A DNA stretch of 62,675 nt from Myxococcales bacterium (GCA_023248635.1 JAHFED010000009.1:69408-132082), one strand, 5' to 3'; shown: positions 25,676-34,177, counted from the stretch's first letter. Numbers and translations: made by a program. Notes: generated by a model from the sequence alone, not told the origin.

Positions 25676-26911
25676 TCAGAGGCCTGCCACCAGCGGCGTC
25701 GACGGCGCGCTGCCCTCCTTGAAGGGTCCGTGCAGCGCGAGCTCGTCGCGCTCGCGCAACACCGCGACCTCCTCGTCGACGAAGAAGCGGGCGACGGCAC
25801 TGCTGAAGCGCGGGTCGACGAAGCGATGGACGCTGTGGGTGATGACCGGCAGATAGCCCCGCTTGAGCTTGTGCTCACCCTGGGCCCCCGCCTCGACCAG
25901 GGTCTGTCCCTTGGCGATGGCCCGCTCGATCAGCGCGTAATAGCAAAGCTCGAAATGCAGGCCGGGGACGTCGACATCGCTGCCCCAATAACGGCCGTAG
26001 CAATGGGATCCCCGCTCGAAGCTCAGGGTCATGGCGACGATTCCGTCGACGTCGTTCTGCTTGGGATCGCGGGCGACGACGACGACGGCGCGCTCGGCCA
26101 GGGTGTCGTTCATCTCGTCGAAGAAGCGTCGGGTCAGGTAGGGACGGCCCCACTTGCGCGCGTAGATGCCGGAATAGAGCGCGTACAGCCGCGGCCACCA
26201 CTCTGGCGGTACCTCGCAACCCGAGCGCAGCTCGACGACGAGGCCGCTCTCTTTCACGCGTCGACGTTCGCGGCGGATTTGTTTGCGCTCATCGTGGGAG
26301 AGGGCCTGCAAGAAGTCGTCGAAGCTGCCGTAGCCATCGTTGCGCCAGTGAAACTGCAGGCTCGCGCGGCGCAAGAACTCGGGGCGCAGGCCGGAGCTTG
26401 CAGCTTTGGGGCCGGAGGGGGGAGCGCCCCTCAACTCTGCGGCGTCGGCGAGGGCGCAGGCTTCGGCGTGGTTGCAAAAGAGCACGTGCGTCGACGAAGC
26501 ACCCTCGCTTTTCTCGACGTCCAGCAGGCCCGCGACCAAGGCGCTCCGCACGTCGGGCTGGGTGTGCAGCAAGCGAGGTCCCGTCGCTGGTGTGAAAGGC
26601 ACCGCGACGGTGAGCTTGGGATAATAGCGCAGCCCAAATCGTTGAGCGGCGTCGGCGATCTGCCAATCGAAGATGAACTCGCCGAAGCTGTCGCTGCGCA
26701 AAAACGCCGGGGCGGCCCCGACCAGAACCCCATCGTCCTCGACAACGACGATGCGGGGCAGCCAGCTCCTGCCCAGTGATCCCGAGCGCTCCAGGGCCCA
26801 CAAGAAGGCATGCTCGACGAAGGGGTTGTGGGCACTGGCACCCGTGAGCAACGCGTCCCAAGCCTTGGCGTCGACGTCGGCGAAAGAAGGCAGGACGCGA
26901 AGGCGGCGCAT
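25676..26911 (-). CDS. GNAT-fold protein of the COG3146 (DUF482) family
   Basis: Protein of 411 residues starting at ATG 26911. Its pattern fits the COG3146/DUF482 family of putative acyltransferases: the start region WDALLTGASAHNPFVEHAFLWALERSGS, ...GEFIFDWQIADAA...YYPKLTVAVPFTPATGPRLL, LQFHWRNDGYGSFDDFLQALSHDERKQIRRERRRV, and GRYWGSDVDVPGLHFELCYYALIERAIAKG...EAGAQGEHKLKRGYLP. It resembles FemX-like double-GNAT proteins, which transfer aminoacyl groups from tRNA. Its start lies 2 bases after the stop of aat, an enzyme that also takes an amino acid from tRNA and has the same fold class; the pairing may be meaningful. Confidence 0.8.
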   Translation of the reverse strand: MRRLRVLPSFADVDAKAWDALLTGASAHNPFVEHAFLWALERSGSLGRSWLPRIVVVEDDGVLVGAAPAFLRSDSFGEFIFDWQIADAAQRFGLRYYPKLTVAVPFTPATGPRLLHTQPDVRSALVAGLLDVEKSEGASSTHVLFCNHAEACALADAAELRGAPPSGPKAASSGLRPEFLRRASLQFHWRNDGYGSFDDFLQALSHDERKQIRRERRRVKESGLVVELRSGCEVPPEWWPRLYALYSGIYARKWGRPYLTRRFFDEMNDTLAERAVVVVARDPKQNDVDGIVAMTLSFERGSHCYGRYWGSDVDVPGLHFELCYYALIERAIAKGQTLVEAGAQGEHKLKRGYLPVITHSVHRFVDPRFSSAVARFFVDEEVAVLRERDELALHGPFKEGSAPSTPLVAGL

Positions 26912-26913
26912 CC

Positions 26914-27642
26914 TCAGCCCCGACCCGTGGAGGCTGGCGCTGCGCCCACGATCGACGAAGCCGCGGCCGGCTGCAGCTCCATCTCCCAGGGGCCGAGGCG
27001 GGTGGGCGCCTTCATGCAGAGGGCGAGGACGTCGAGGAAGCGACGCCGCGGCCAGTGCACGGCGCCAAAGCGCTCGAGGTGACCGGTGTGGGCCTGGCAA
27101 TCCACGAGGTCGAAACGCCAGCGCATCAGGTTCGCCAACAGGGTGGCGAAGGTGATCTTCGAGGCGTCCTCGATCTTGGTGAACATGCTCTCACCGAAAA
27201 ACACCGAGCCGAAGGACACGCCGTACAAGCCGCCGACGAGCTGATCGCCGTCCCAGGCTTCGATGGAGTGGGCCAAGCCCTCGTGGTGCAAGGCTGTGTA
27301 CCCAGCGATCATCGCCGGCGTGATCCAGGTGCCCCGTTGCCCGGGCCTCTTGCTCTTGCCGCATTGGGCGATGACATCGACGAAGGCCGTGTCCGCCTTG
27401 ATCGTCAAGGTCGTCTTGCGCATCGCCTTTCGCAACGAGCGGTGCAGATGGGCCTCGCGCGGTGTCAAGACAAAACGCGGATCAGGCGAGAACCACAAGA
27501 GAGGATATCCTCGGTGTGGCCAGGGAAAAATACCGTTCTGATACGCCTCTTTGAGGAGCGCTGGTTCAGGCGCAGCCCCAGCGCAGACGACGCCGTTGTC
27601 GTTGGCTTCGTCTGGGTCTGGAAAGAAATGCCGCTCCACCAC
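26914..27642 (-). CDS. aat: leucyl/phenylalanyl-tRNA-protein transferase
   Basis: Aat of 242 residues, the usual length. It moves Leu or Phe from tRNA to the N-terminus of proteins that begin with Lys or Arg, marking them for ClpAP. Diagnostic stretches are FPDPDEANDNGVVCAG, YQNGIFPWP, LLWFSPDPRFVL, TWITPAMIAGYTALHHEGLAHSIEAWDG, LVGGLYGVSFGSVFFGESMF and DCQAHTGHLERFGA. The start is a GTG (27642, or the next GTG at 27639). It lies 41 bases after manA and 2 bases before the acetyltransferase-like gene, so the three probably form one operon. Confidence 0.93.
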   Translation of the reverse strand: MVERHFFPDPDEANDNGVVCAGAAPEPALLKEAYQNGIFPWPHRGYPLLWFSPDPRFVLTPREAHLHRSLRKAMRKTTLTIKADTAFVDVIAQCGKSKRPGQRGTWITPAMIAGYTALHHEGLAHSIEAWDGDQLVGGLYGVSFGSVFFGESMFTKIEDASKITFATLLANLMRWRFDLVDCQAHTGHLERFGAVHWPRRRFLDVLALCMKAPTRLGPWEMELQPAAASSIVGAAPASTGRG

Positions 27643-27683
27643 CAGGAGTCCACCTACACTCTAAATCTACATGATCTGTATGA

Positions 27684-28706
27684 CTACTGCATGACAATCA
27701 GACGAGCGGGTTGACCCCGCGCTGGAAAACGCACGCCGCCGCACGACGCTGGCAGCACGCAAGACCCGCCCCGGGGCACCGTGACTTCGACGTCGTTCCA
27801 GACCAGCACCACATCGCCGCTTTCGGCACCCAGGGCGGCCGCATGCAACACCAGGGGCGCCGTGAGCGACACCGGCAGGTCCACCGCGCGGCTCCCATTC
27901 ACCAGGCGCGACACCATCGAAAAGCTGCGCGTCCGACAGAGGACCTCGCCGTCGCCATCTCCCTCGGGCTCAGGACGGGGCGCGCAAAGCTCGGGCGGCT
28001 GCGTCCCAAAGTGTGCGACGTCGAGGGCCTGCTCCACGTGCAGCGCGCGCTTTCTGCCCGAGCTGTCGACGCGATCGAAATCCCAAACGCGAAAGGTGGT
28101 GTCGGAAGGCTCCTGCACCTCGAGGACGACGACGCCGGCGCCGATGGCGTGCACGACTCCCGGGCTCACGTGCAGCACGTCGCCTGCGCGCACATCGACC
28201 CGGCGCATGAGCTCGTGGGGTCGACCCTGCTGCACGGCCTCCACAAAACTCTGCCGCGTGACGCCGTCGACGAAGCCGTGCAAGACCCGCCCGCCATCGG
28301 CGACGTCGACGATGAGCCAGGCCTCCTCTTTGGAGAAGGCACCGGGATGAGCGGCGGCGTATTCGTGCCCGGGGTGCACCTGCACGCTGAGATCTTCGGC
28401 GGCGTCGATGAGCTTCACCAAGATCGGGAATCGATCGGACCGGTGCGCGGTTCCGACGAGCGCGGGACCAAAACGTTGCACCAGCGCGCCCAAGGTCTGT
28501 CCCACGTGGGCCGAGCAGACAGCGTCGTCGTCGACGCTGGACTGTCCTTCGGGCAAATCGGCGACTTCCCAGGACTCACCGATGCCGATGGCCTGCGAGG
28601 GGCGGTGACCCGGCCGCGCCTTCGCCGGCAACGACGACAAGCGCGATCCACCCCACAGCTTCTCGACGAAGAAGGGCCGCATGGGCAGGGGCGGCAACGG
28701 GGTCAT
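27684..28706 (-). CDS. manA: mannose-6-phosphate isomerase, class I
   Basis: Type I phosphomannose isomerase of 340 residues, which interconverts mannose 6-phosphate and fructose 6-phosphate. Zinc ligands are visible in SVQVHPGHEYA (Gln and His) and KEEAW (Glu), and the later HAIGAG gives the fourth ligand. The opening PFFVEKLWGGSRL is typical. ATG 28706 (MTPLPPLPMRP) was chosen; the open frame extends to 28892, but that part runs through a repeat-rich region. It is the first gene of manA-aat-acyltransferase and divides from the ABC operon at 28998 by a 291-bp gap filled with palindromes. Product likely feeds GDP-mannose and polysaccharide synthesis. Confidence 0.9.
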   Translation of the reverse strand: MTPLPPLPMRPFFVEKLWGGSRLSSLPAKARPGHRPSQAIGIGESWEVADLPEGQSSVDDDAVCSAHVGQTLGALVQRFGPALVGTAHRSDRFPILVKLIDAAEDLSVQVHPGHEYAAAHPGAFSKEEAWLIVDVADGGRVLHGFVDGVTRQSFVEAVQQGRPHELMRRVDVRAGDVLHVSPGVVHAIGAGVVVLEVQEPSDTTFRVWDFDRVDSSGRKRALHVEQALDVAHFGTQPPELCAPRPEPEGDGDGEVLCRTRSFSMVSRLVNGSRAVDLPVSLTAPLVLHAAALGAESGDVVLVWNDVEVTVPRGGSCVLPASCGGVRFPARGQPARLIVMQ

Positions 28707-28770
28707 GGTGGGGTCGAATCCTGCGTCAGGCCTCTTGCGAGAAGCAACCAGGCGGTGTTGTGTGCGTCCG

Positions 28771-28944
28771 AGCAGGCTGATGAAAAAGGCCCGAGGGCGC
28801 CTTTTCAGCACCTGACAGAACGTCTTGGGTGGGGGGCCCCGATCGGGCTCCGCCCCGTCGGGGGGAGGGTCTGGCGACAGACCCTCCGGCAATACTGAAG
28901 CGGGGTGTTGGAAAAGCGCGAAGCGACTTTTTCAGCACCCTGCT
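28771..28944. repeat. inverted pair of REP-like palindromes around a GC hairpin
   Basis: Left unit 28771-28812 and right unit 28904-28944 are inverted copies of one theme, AGCAGGNTGNTGAAAAAG...CTTTTCA/CAACACC, each a stem-loop by itself. Between them are a run of G/C hairpins and a perfect one with arms GGAGGGTCTG (28864-28873) and CAGACCCTCC (28878-28887), loop GCGA. The block fills the divergent gap between manA and the ABC operon. The first 60 bases after the manA start (28707-28770) show nothing clear. Confidence 0.65.
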
Positions 28945-28997
28945 GGGGGTTGCGCTCAGTGCCAGCGTTGTCGACGTCACCACGAGGCTGAAAAAAC

Positions 28998-29966
28998 ATG
29001 ATCGAGGCCGCAGACATCTACAAACACTATGGAGCGCGCGCTGCTCTCGACGGCGTCAGCTTTCGCATCGCTGCTGGCGAGGTCGTGGGCTTCCTCGGGC
29101 TCAATGGAGCCGGCAAGACCACCATGCTCAAGGTGCTGTGCGGGCTGCTGCTGCCCTCCGCCGGACAAGTGCGGGTCTTCGACGTCGACGGCGTCAAGGA
29201 TCCCCTGGCGCTGCGCAAGAACATCGGTTTTCTGCCCGACCGCGCCCCGCTGTACGGCGACATGACCGTGCGCGCGATGTTGAGCTACGCGGGCCGGCTC
29301 AACGGCGTCGACGGCAAACGCATCCACGGCCGCGTCGCCGAAGTCCTGGCCCTGGCGTCCTTGGAAAATGTCGCCGACGACCTCATCGAAACGCTGTCCC
29401 ACGGCTACCGCCAGCGCGTCGGCATCGCCCAGGCCATCGTGCACGAGCCACGTTTGGTGGTGCTCGACGAGCCCATCTCGGGGCTCGATCCTGCCCAGAT
29501 CGTGGCCATGCGCGGCCTCATCCGCGGCTTGAAGGAGAAGCACACGGTGCTCTTGTCGAGCCACATCCTCGGCGAGATCAGCCAGACCTGCGATCGCATC
29601 TTGGTGCTGCACGCGGGTCGCATCGTCGCCCAAGGCAGTGAGAACGAGCTCACGGTGGGCGGTCAGAAACGCGCGGAGATCATGGCCCGTGGCTCCCTCG
29701 CCGACGTCGAAAAAGGCGAGCTCTTGCGTGTCCCTGGTGTCACCGACGTCGAAGCCCTGCCCCTGGAAGACGGCTTGATCCGACTGCGGGCCCGTTTTGC
29801 CTCCAACGAAGTGCGCGAAGGCTTGGTGCGCTCTCTCGTCCAGGCGGGCTTCGGCATCCGCACCGTCAACGACCTTGAGAGTGACCTCGAAGCGGTGTTC
29901 TTGAAGCTCACGCGCACCGTCAACCCGGCCGAGCCCGGCCTGACCCAGAAAGGAGGCGAAGCATGA
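28998..29966 (+). CDS. ABC-2 type ATPase, GldA-like
   Basis: ATP-binding protein of 322 residues. Walker A GLNGAGKT (34-41), signature LSHGYRQR, Walker B LVVLDEPISGLD and the switch histidine in LLSSHILGE are all intact. LS-GYRQR is the variant seen in GldA and related ABC-2 ATPases. A C-terminal domain of 100 residues follows, as in gliding and lantibiotic-immunity relatives. The next three genes follow with overlapping starts and encode the membrane parts of the same machine. The start ATG 28998 stands 24 bases beyond the palindrome block. In Bacteroidetes GldAFG is needed for gliding; in myxobacteria the role of this cassette is not settled. Confidence 0.9.
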   Translation: MIEAADIYKHYGARAALDGVSFRIAAGEVVGFLGLNGAGKTTMLKVLCGLLLPSAGQVRVFDVDGVKDPLALRKNIGFLPDRAPLYGDMTVRAMLSYAGRLNGVDGKRIHGRVAEVLALASLENVADDLIETLSHGYRQRVGIAQAIVHEPRLVVLDEPISGLDPAQIVAMRGLIRGLKEKHTVLLSSHILGEISQTCDRILVLHAGRIVAQGSENELTVGGQKRAEIMARGSLADVEKGELLRVPGVTDVEALPLEDGLIRLRARFASNEVREGLVRSLVQAGFGIRTVNDLESDLEAVFLKLTRTVNPAEPGLTQKGGEA

Positions 29967-30697
29967 ACAACGTCGCCAAGGCGCTGCTCATCGCGCGTCG
30001 TGAGCTCTCGGCCTATTTGTCGTCGATCACCGGCTGGCTCATCCTCGCCGTGGTGCTCCTTGCCGACGGACTGCTCTTCAACACCGTGGCCATGGCCGGC
30101 GAAAAGAAGTCCTTCGACGTCTTACAGGGCTTCTTCTACTTCTCCTCGGGGACCACCATGGTCGCCTCCATCTTCATCGCCATGCGCCTCTTCGCCGAAG
30201 AGCGCCAACAGGGAACCCTGGTGCTGCTGGAGACCGCGCCCATCCCCGAATACGTCGTCGTCGCCGGCAAATTTTTCGGCGCTTGGACCTTCCTGCTCTT
30301 GCTCTTGGCCCTCTCGGCCTACTTGCCGCTGCTGGTGTTGGTGAACGGCAAAGTCACCCTCGGCCACGTCGTCGCGGGCTACGCTGGCCTGATGCTGTTG
30401 GGAGCGGCGTGCATCGCCATCGGCGCCTTGGCGTCGGCAGTGTCCCCCAACCAGATCCTGGCTGCCGTGGTCTCGGGCGCCATCATCGTCGCCCTGCTCC
30501 TGGCCTGGATGTTGGCCAAGAAGATCGACGGACCCATCGGCGACGTCGTCGGCTTCCTCGATCTCTTCGATCAACACTACCGCAGCTTCTCGCGAGGGAC
30601 GATCAAGCTCACCAGCGTCGTCTACTACTTGTCCCTCGCTTATGGCGCCCTGCTCGCCACCACTGCGGTGTTGACCGCGCGCCGCTGGAGGGCCTGA
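29963..30697 (+). CDS. ABC-2 type permease, GldF-like
   Basis: Integral membrane protein of 244 residues with six hydrophobic segments (about 17-40, 58-78, 105-130, 140-165, 168-190, 218-238). RRELSAYLSSITGWLI at the start and FAEERQQGTLVLLETAPI in the first loop are typical of ABC-2 permeases. Overlaps the ATPase gene by 4 bases (ATGA) and shares TGATG with the GldG-like gene. It is expected to form the channel or anchor on which the GldA-like ATPase acts. Confidence 0.88.
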   Translation: MNNVAKALLIARRELSAYLSSITGWLILAVVLLADGLLFNTVAMAGEKKSFDVLQGFFYFSSGTTMVASIFIAMRLFAEERQQGTLVLLETAPIPEYVVVAGKFFGAWTFLLLLLALSAYLPLLVLVNGKVTLGHVVAGYAGLMLLGAACIAIGALASAVSPNQILAAVVSGAIIVALLLAWMLAKKIDGPIGDVVGFLDLFDQHYRSFSRGTIKLTSVVYYLSLAYGALLATTAVLTARRWRA

Positions 30698-32610
30698 TGA
30701 CGACGTCGAAGCTCCAGCCAGGCCGTGCGAACGGCTCAAACATCAGTACCTTGCCGGTCGGCCCCAGCGCGTTGGCTGGGCTCTCGCTCTTGGGCTTGTT
30801 CGCCGGGGCGCGCCTGCTCGACGACGAAGCCCAACTTGTCTTCCTGGTGGTGGGCACGCTGCTCTCTCTGGCTGCGGCCTTGTGGCGGGGACTGCGTCTG
30901 CCGGCCCAGGGCGGCGTGCGCTCCTTGCGCGTGCGTGCTGCGGCCGCCCACGCTGCGATTTTCGGCGGTGGTCTCTTGGCCACCCTGGCCGTGCGCGCGA
31001 CCCTTGACGACGACCTCGCTGCCATCACTGCTTCGCTGGCCCTCTTGGGGTGCGTGGGCGGCGGCTTCGTGCTCGGCGCGTTGGAGCTCTTGATGGCCCA
31101 GAGTCGCTCAACCGGCATCGTCGACGCCGCGCGCGTCCAACGAGCGACGTCGACGGCGGTGACCTTGGTGGCTGGGGTCGCGATGTTGGCAGGCCTCGTT
31201 TACGGCGTGAACAAACAGGACGTGCGCTTCGACCTGGCCTACGCCGCACCCACGTCGCCGTCGGGGGCCACGCTGGCGTTGCTCGACACCGCGGTCTGTG
31301 GCCCTTCGAAAGAGAAGCCCGAGCTCTTCTTGTTCTTCGAACGCGGCAGCACGGCTCTTGCCGAACTGCAGGACTACTTCGCCATCCTGCAACAAAAAGG
31401 CGCTCGCATCGAGACGCTGGATCAAGCAATGGATCCCGCGCTCTCCAAGGCCATCAAGGTCAGCAAGAACGGCTACGTCGGCTTCCGCTGCGGCGAAAAA
31501 ACCGAGAGCTGGTCCGTCGGCGCCGAACGTGAAGATGCCCAAAAGAAGCTGCAAAAGCTCGACGAAGAAGTCCGCACCCGTCTGGGCAAGATTTCCCGCG
31601 ATCCCGTCAACGTCTACATGACGGTGGGTCACGGCGAACGCCCCGTCGACGAGAGCGACAAGAGCGGACGCCCGGCGGCCAAGGGTCTCAAGAAATTACT
31701 CGAAGCCCAAAACGTCAAACCCAAGAAGCTCGGCGTCGGCGACGGCTTGACCTCCGCAGTGCCCGCCGACGCCGGCCTGGTGGTCGTGCTCGGACCACAG
31801 CAACCTTTCTTGCCCGAAGAAGCCCGCACCCTGGCCCTGTACGTCGACGGCGGCGGCGCCCTCGCTCTCTTCGTCGATCCCCCAACCCCCGGCGCTGTCG
31901 ACGTCGGCGTCGCGGCCTCCCTGCAGCCGGTGCTCGATGCCCTCTCCCTCCGACTCGGCGGCTTCGAGGTCGTCAACGAGAAGGAATACGTGAAGCAGTC
32001 CGGCACCAAAGCCGACTTCGCCTTCGTGTTCTCCACGAGCTTTGGCTCCCACAAGTCGGTCAAGACGCTGAACGCCGCCCGCGGCAAAGCGGCGCTGCTC
32101 TTTCTGCAGGCGCAATCCATCGCTCGCTCCGACAGCGCGACGCCGGCAGGCGAGAAGAACAAAGACCTCAAGATCTCGATGATTGCGCGATCCCGGCCCG
32201 CCAGCTGGAGCGACGTCGACGGCAACCGCGCCTTCGACGAGGCCACCGAGAAGAAAGACATCCTCGACTTCGCGGCCGTGGTCGAAAAAAAGCTGGGCGA
32301 AAAGGAGGCCCGCGCCCTGGTCGCCGGCGACTCCGACGTCGTCGCCGACGCCTTGCTCAGCAACGAGGCCAACGCGATCTTCACCTACGAAGCCTTTCAG
32401 TGGCTGCTGCGCGACGACCAGGCGGCGAGTGGCGCGGTCACGGTCAGCGACGACGTCCCGATCCGTCACACCCGCGACGAAGACACGGCCTGGTTCTACG
32501 GCACCATCTTAGCGGGCCCGACGGTCGTGCTCGCGGTGGGCATTGGCTCGGTGCGGCTGCGCCGGCGGAAAAAGCCCGCAACCGCGACGACGACGAAGGA
32601 GACGCCATGA
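30697..32610 (+). CDS. GldG-like ABC-associated membrane protein
   Basis: Protein of 637 residues. The N-terminus has four hydrophobic segments (about 25-45, 50-65, 85-110, 115-140, with another near 160-180). A large extracytoplasmic domain follows, fitting the GldG/ABC_transp_aux family: VNVYMTVGHGERP... and ADAGLVVVLGPQQPFLPEEARTLALYVDGGGALALFVDPP, the latter a ThuA/GATase-like region that in this family serves as a non-enzymatic module. One helix near residue 605-625 (TILAGPTVVLAVGIGSV) and a basic tail end the protein. The ATG at 30697 overlaps the stop of the permease gene. Together with the ATPase, permease and DUF4340 protein it makes a four-part envelope complex of unknown substrate. 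Confidence 0.82.
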   Translation: MTTSKLQPGRANGSNISTLPVGPSALAGLSLLGLFAGARLLDDEAQLVFLVVGTLLSLAAALWRGLRLPAQGGVRSLRVRAAAAHAAIFGGGLLATLAVRATLDDDLAAITASLALLGCVGGGFVLGALELLMAQSRSTGIVDAARVQRATSTAVTLVAGVAMLAGLVYGVNKQDVRFDLAYAAPTSPSGATLALLDTAVCGPSKEKPELFLFFERGSTALAELQDYFAILQQKGARIETLDQAMDPALSKAIKVSKNGYVGFRCGEKTESWSVGAEREDAQKKLQKLDEEVRTRLGKISRDPVNVYMTVGHGERPVDESDKSGRPAAKGLKKLLEAQNVKPKKLGVGDGLTSAVPADAGLVVVLGPQQPFLPEEARTLALYVDGGGALALFVDPPTPGAVDVGVAASLQPVLDALSLRLGGFEVVNEKEYVKQSGTKADFAFVFSTSFGSHKSVKTLNAARGKAALLFLQAQSIARSDSATPAGEKNKDLKISMIARSRPASWSDVDGNRAFDEATEKKDILDFAAVVEKKLGEKEARALVAGDSDVVADALLSNEANAIFTYEAFQWLLRDDQAASGAVTVSDDVPIRHTRDEDTAWFYGTILAGPTVVLAVGIGSVRLRRRKKPATATTTKETP

Positions 32611-33638
32611 CCCGCGCTGCCCTCTGGTTGCACGTGTTGCTCGGCGTCGCTGCCCTGGGCTTTGCCTGGCAGAGCGCGCACCAGGTCAAGGCGAAAAACG
32701 GCGGGCCGTCGTCGGTGGTGCTGCTGGACGCAGACAAAGGCGAAGTCGTCGATGTGCTCTACACCTGGGACAAGGGCTCGACCCACACGACCCTCGAAGG
32801 AAAAGCCAAAGCCCGCAGCGCCGTCGTCGACGTCGATCGCGAGGTCCCGGCGAAGAAAGAGACGCCGAAAAAGAAAGACCCCCACGAGCCCGACGAGGCG
32901 CCGACGGCACCCGAGCCCACGGCAACGCCCGCGGATCGTGACAAGGCCACCCTGCCCGGCGGCAAGAGCGTGTTGACTGCCATCGAAGCCCTCGAACCCT
33001 TCAAGACCAAGCGCACCCTCGGCGTCGTCGACGAAGCCAAGCTCGAAGCCATGGGGTTGAAGACGCCCCTGCGTTCCCTCGTGGTGAAGACCGCCAGGGG
33101 CAAGACCTTGACCCTCGACGTCGGCGAACAGAGCTACGGCGCCCAAGGTCGCTACGCCCGTGTGCGGGGCGACAACGTGGTCCACCTCATCGACGCTGCC
33201 ATCGCCACCGGGCTCGAGGGCGGCAGCGACGCCCTGCTCGAAAAGCGCTTGCTCACGGCAGAGCTCGAGTCCATCCGCGGCTTCAGCCTCAAGGCCGGCG
33301 CTGCGACCGGCGGCTGGGTCCACGTCGACAAAGACCAGGCCACCAAGCGCTTCTTCGCCAAGAGCGATGACCTCAGCGCCAAAGACGACCCCGCCGGCAA
33401 GCTGATGACGACCTTGCGCAACCTGCGCGCCACCAAGCTCGCCAGCGCCGACACCAAGAGCACAGCCCTGGCCGCCGCCTTCGTCGTCGACGTCGACGGC
33501 CAGCCAGTGACCATCGAGATCTTCGAGCGCGGCACCGGCGACGGCCAGCTGGCGCGGGTCGGCCGCTGGGTTTTTGAGCTCAGCGCCACGCAGTCCAAAG
33601 AGCTGCTCGGCGACATCGACGCCGCCTTGGGTTCTTGA
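32607..33638 (+). CDS. DUF4340 protein
   Basis: Membrane-anchored protein of 343 residues. One N-terminal helix (ALWLHVLLGVAALGFAWQ) is followed by an extracytoplasmic domain. A Lys/Pro/Glu-rich insert (residues 90-115) interrupts it. The pattern LKTPLRSLVVKTARGKTLTLDVGEQSYGAQGRYARV resembles the core of DUF4340, a family found beside GldG-like genes in many bacteria. Overlap of 4 bases (ATGA) with the GldG-like gene shows it is the fourth part of the same complex. The palindromic repeat at 33642 begins just after its stop. Confidence 0.8.
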   Translation: MTRAALWLHVLLGVAALGFAWQSAHQVKAKNGGPSSVVLLDADKGEVVDVLYTWDKGSTHTTLEGKAKARSAVVDVDREVPAKKETPKKKDPHEPDEAPTAPEPTATPADRDKATLPGGKSVLTAIEALEPFKTKRTLGVVDEAKLEAMGLKTPLRSLVVKTARGKTLTLDVGEQSYGAQGRYARVRGDNVVHLIDAAIATGLEGGSDALLEKRLLTAELESIRGFSLKAGAATGGWVHVDKDQATKRFFAKSDDLSAKDDPAGKLMTTLRNLRATKLASADTKSTALAAAFVVDVDGQPVTIEIFERGTGDGQLARVGRWVFELSATQSKELLGDIDAALGS

Positions 33639-33641
33639 GGT

Positions 33642-33674
33642 CTGATGTTCAAGACGCTGGCGCGGCCTGAAGTC
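33642..33674. repeat. TTCAAGACGC-family palindrome, copy upstream of rpmB
   Basis: Contains CTGATGTTCAAGACGC, the loop TGGC, and GCGGCCTGAAGTCC. It matches the copies at 34028 and 34116 and the core of the repeat at 13331-13413. The remaining 77 bases before rpmB show no clear structure. Confidence 0.6.
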
Positions 33675-33751
33675 CTGCTTCCCAACCTCGAGAGCGTCTG
33701 GTAGCCAGCGGGCGATCATTGAACTCGACGAGATGTCGACAGGAGCGGGCC

Positions 33752-33961
33752 ATGGCGGTGTGTGAAATTTCGGGCAAGCGGTGGATGAACGGCAGCAAGA
33801 TCTCCCACTCGAACATCAAGTCGCCGAAGCGCTTCCAGGCCAACATCCAGGCCAAGCGCATCTTCGACATCGAGAGCGGCCGCTGGGTGCGCGTGAAGAT
33901 CTCGACCCGCGCGCTGAAGTCGCTCAACAAGAAGAGCCTGCGCGAAGTCCTCGGCGGCTGA
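33752..33961 (+). CDS. rpmB: 50S ribosomal protein bL28
   Basis: Basic protein of 69 residues: MAVCEISGKRWMNGSKISHS, then NIKSPKRFQANIQAKRIF...GRWVRVKISTRALKSLNKKSL, the standard bL28 plan. Of the two possible zinc-type Cys pairs, only Cys4 is present, so this is the zinc-free form. A strong ribosome site AGGAG lies 7 bases before ATG 33752, which decides the start over the longer frame from 33719. It stands alone, not with rpmG, between the DUF4340 gene and ffs, and is followed by an intrinsic terminator. Confidence 0.93.
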   Translation: MAVCEISGKRWMNGSKISHSNIKSPKRFQANIQAKRIFDIESGRWVRVKISTRALKSLNKKSLREVLGG

Positions 33962-33983
33962 TCAGCCTCGACGACGTCGCCAA

Positions 33984-34013
33984 CGCCCGGCCCCGCGCCG
34001 GGCGTTTTCGTTT
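33984..34013 (+). terminator. intrinsic terminator of rpmB
   Basis: Stem CGCCCGGC (33984-33991) with GCCGGGCG (33997-34004), loop of 5, followed by TTTTCGTTT. It lies 22 bases after the rpmB stop. Confidence 0.85.
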
Positions 34014-34027
34014 CTGCGCGTGAAGTT

Positions 34028-34058
34028 CTGATGGTTCAAGACGCTGTCGCGGCATGAA
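34028..34058. repeat. TTCAAGACGC-family palindrome, middle copy
   Basis: CTGATGGTTCAAGACGC, loop TGTC and GCGGCATGAA; a degraded right arm compared with the copy at 34148-34174. Confidence 0.55.
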
Positions 34059-34065
34059 TGGTCTG

Positions 34066-34096
34066 GACGTAGGGTGGGCTTGTCCCGCCCTACGTC
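34066..34096. repeat. hairpin with 13-bp arms in the rpmB-ffs gap
   Basis: Arms GACGTAGGGTGGG (34066-34078) and CCCGCCCTACGTC (34084-34096), one mismatch, loop CTTGT. Not followed by T residues, so not an obvious terminator. GTAGGGTGGGC-type palindromes are common dispersed repeats in bacteria. Confidence 0.6.
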
Positions 34097-34115
34097 GCGG
34101 CCGGGGACACGCTGG

Positions 34116-34177
34116 TTCTTCAAGACGCTGGCTTGAAGTTTTGATGGTCCGAGACGCTGGCGCGTCTTGAAGTCGAA
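34116..34177. repeat. TTCAAGACGC-family palindromes, double copy before ffs
   Basis: Two adjacent copies: TTCTTCAAGACGCTGGCTTGAAG (shortened) and GAGACGC-TGGC-GCGTCTTG (complete stem). The right arm of the second copy contains TTGAAG, which fits as the -35 box of the ffs promoter. Confidence 0.6.

Noticed and set aside
27643-27710. AT-rich stretch before aat as a promoter
   Set aside because: TTGTCA and TAGATT can be found, but the spacing is 22 bases, and aat is only 41 bases after manA, so a shared transcript is more likely.
28708-28730. GGGTCGAATCCTGC, like a tRNA T-arm
   Set aside because: No acceptor stem, anticodon arm or D-arm around it on either strand. It is the manA upstream region.
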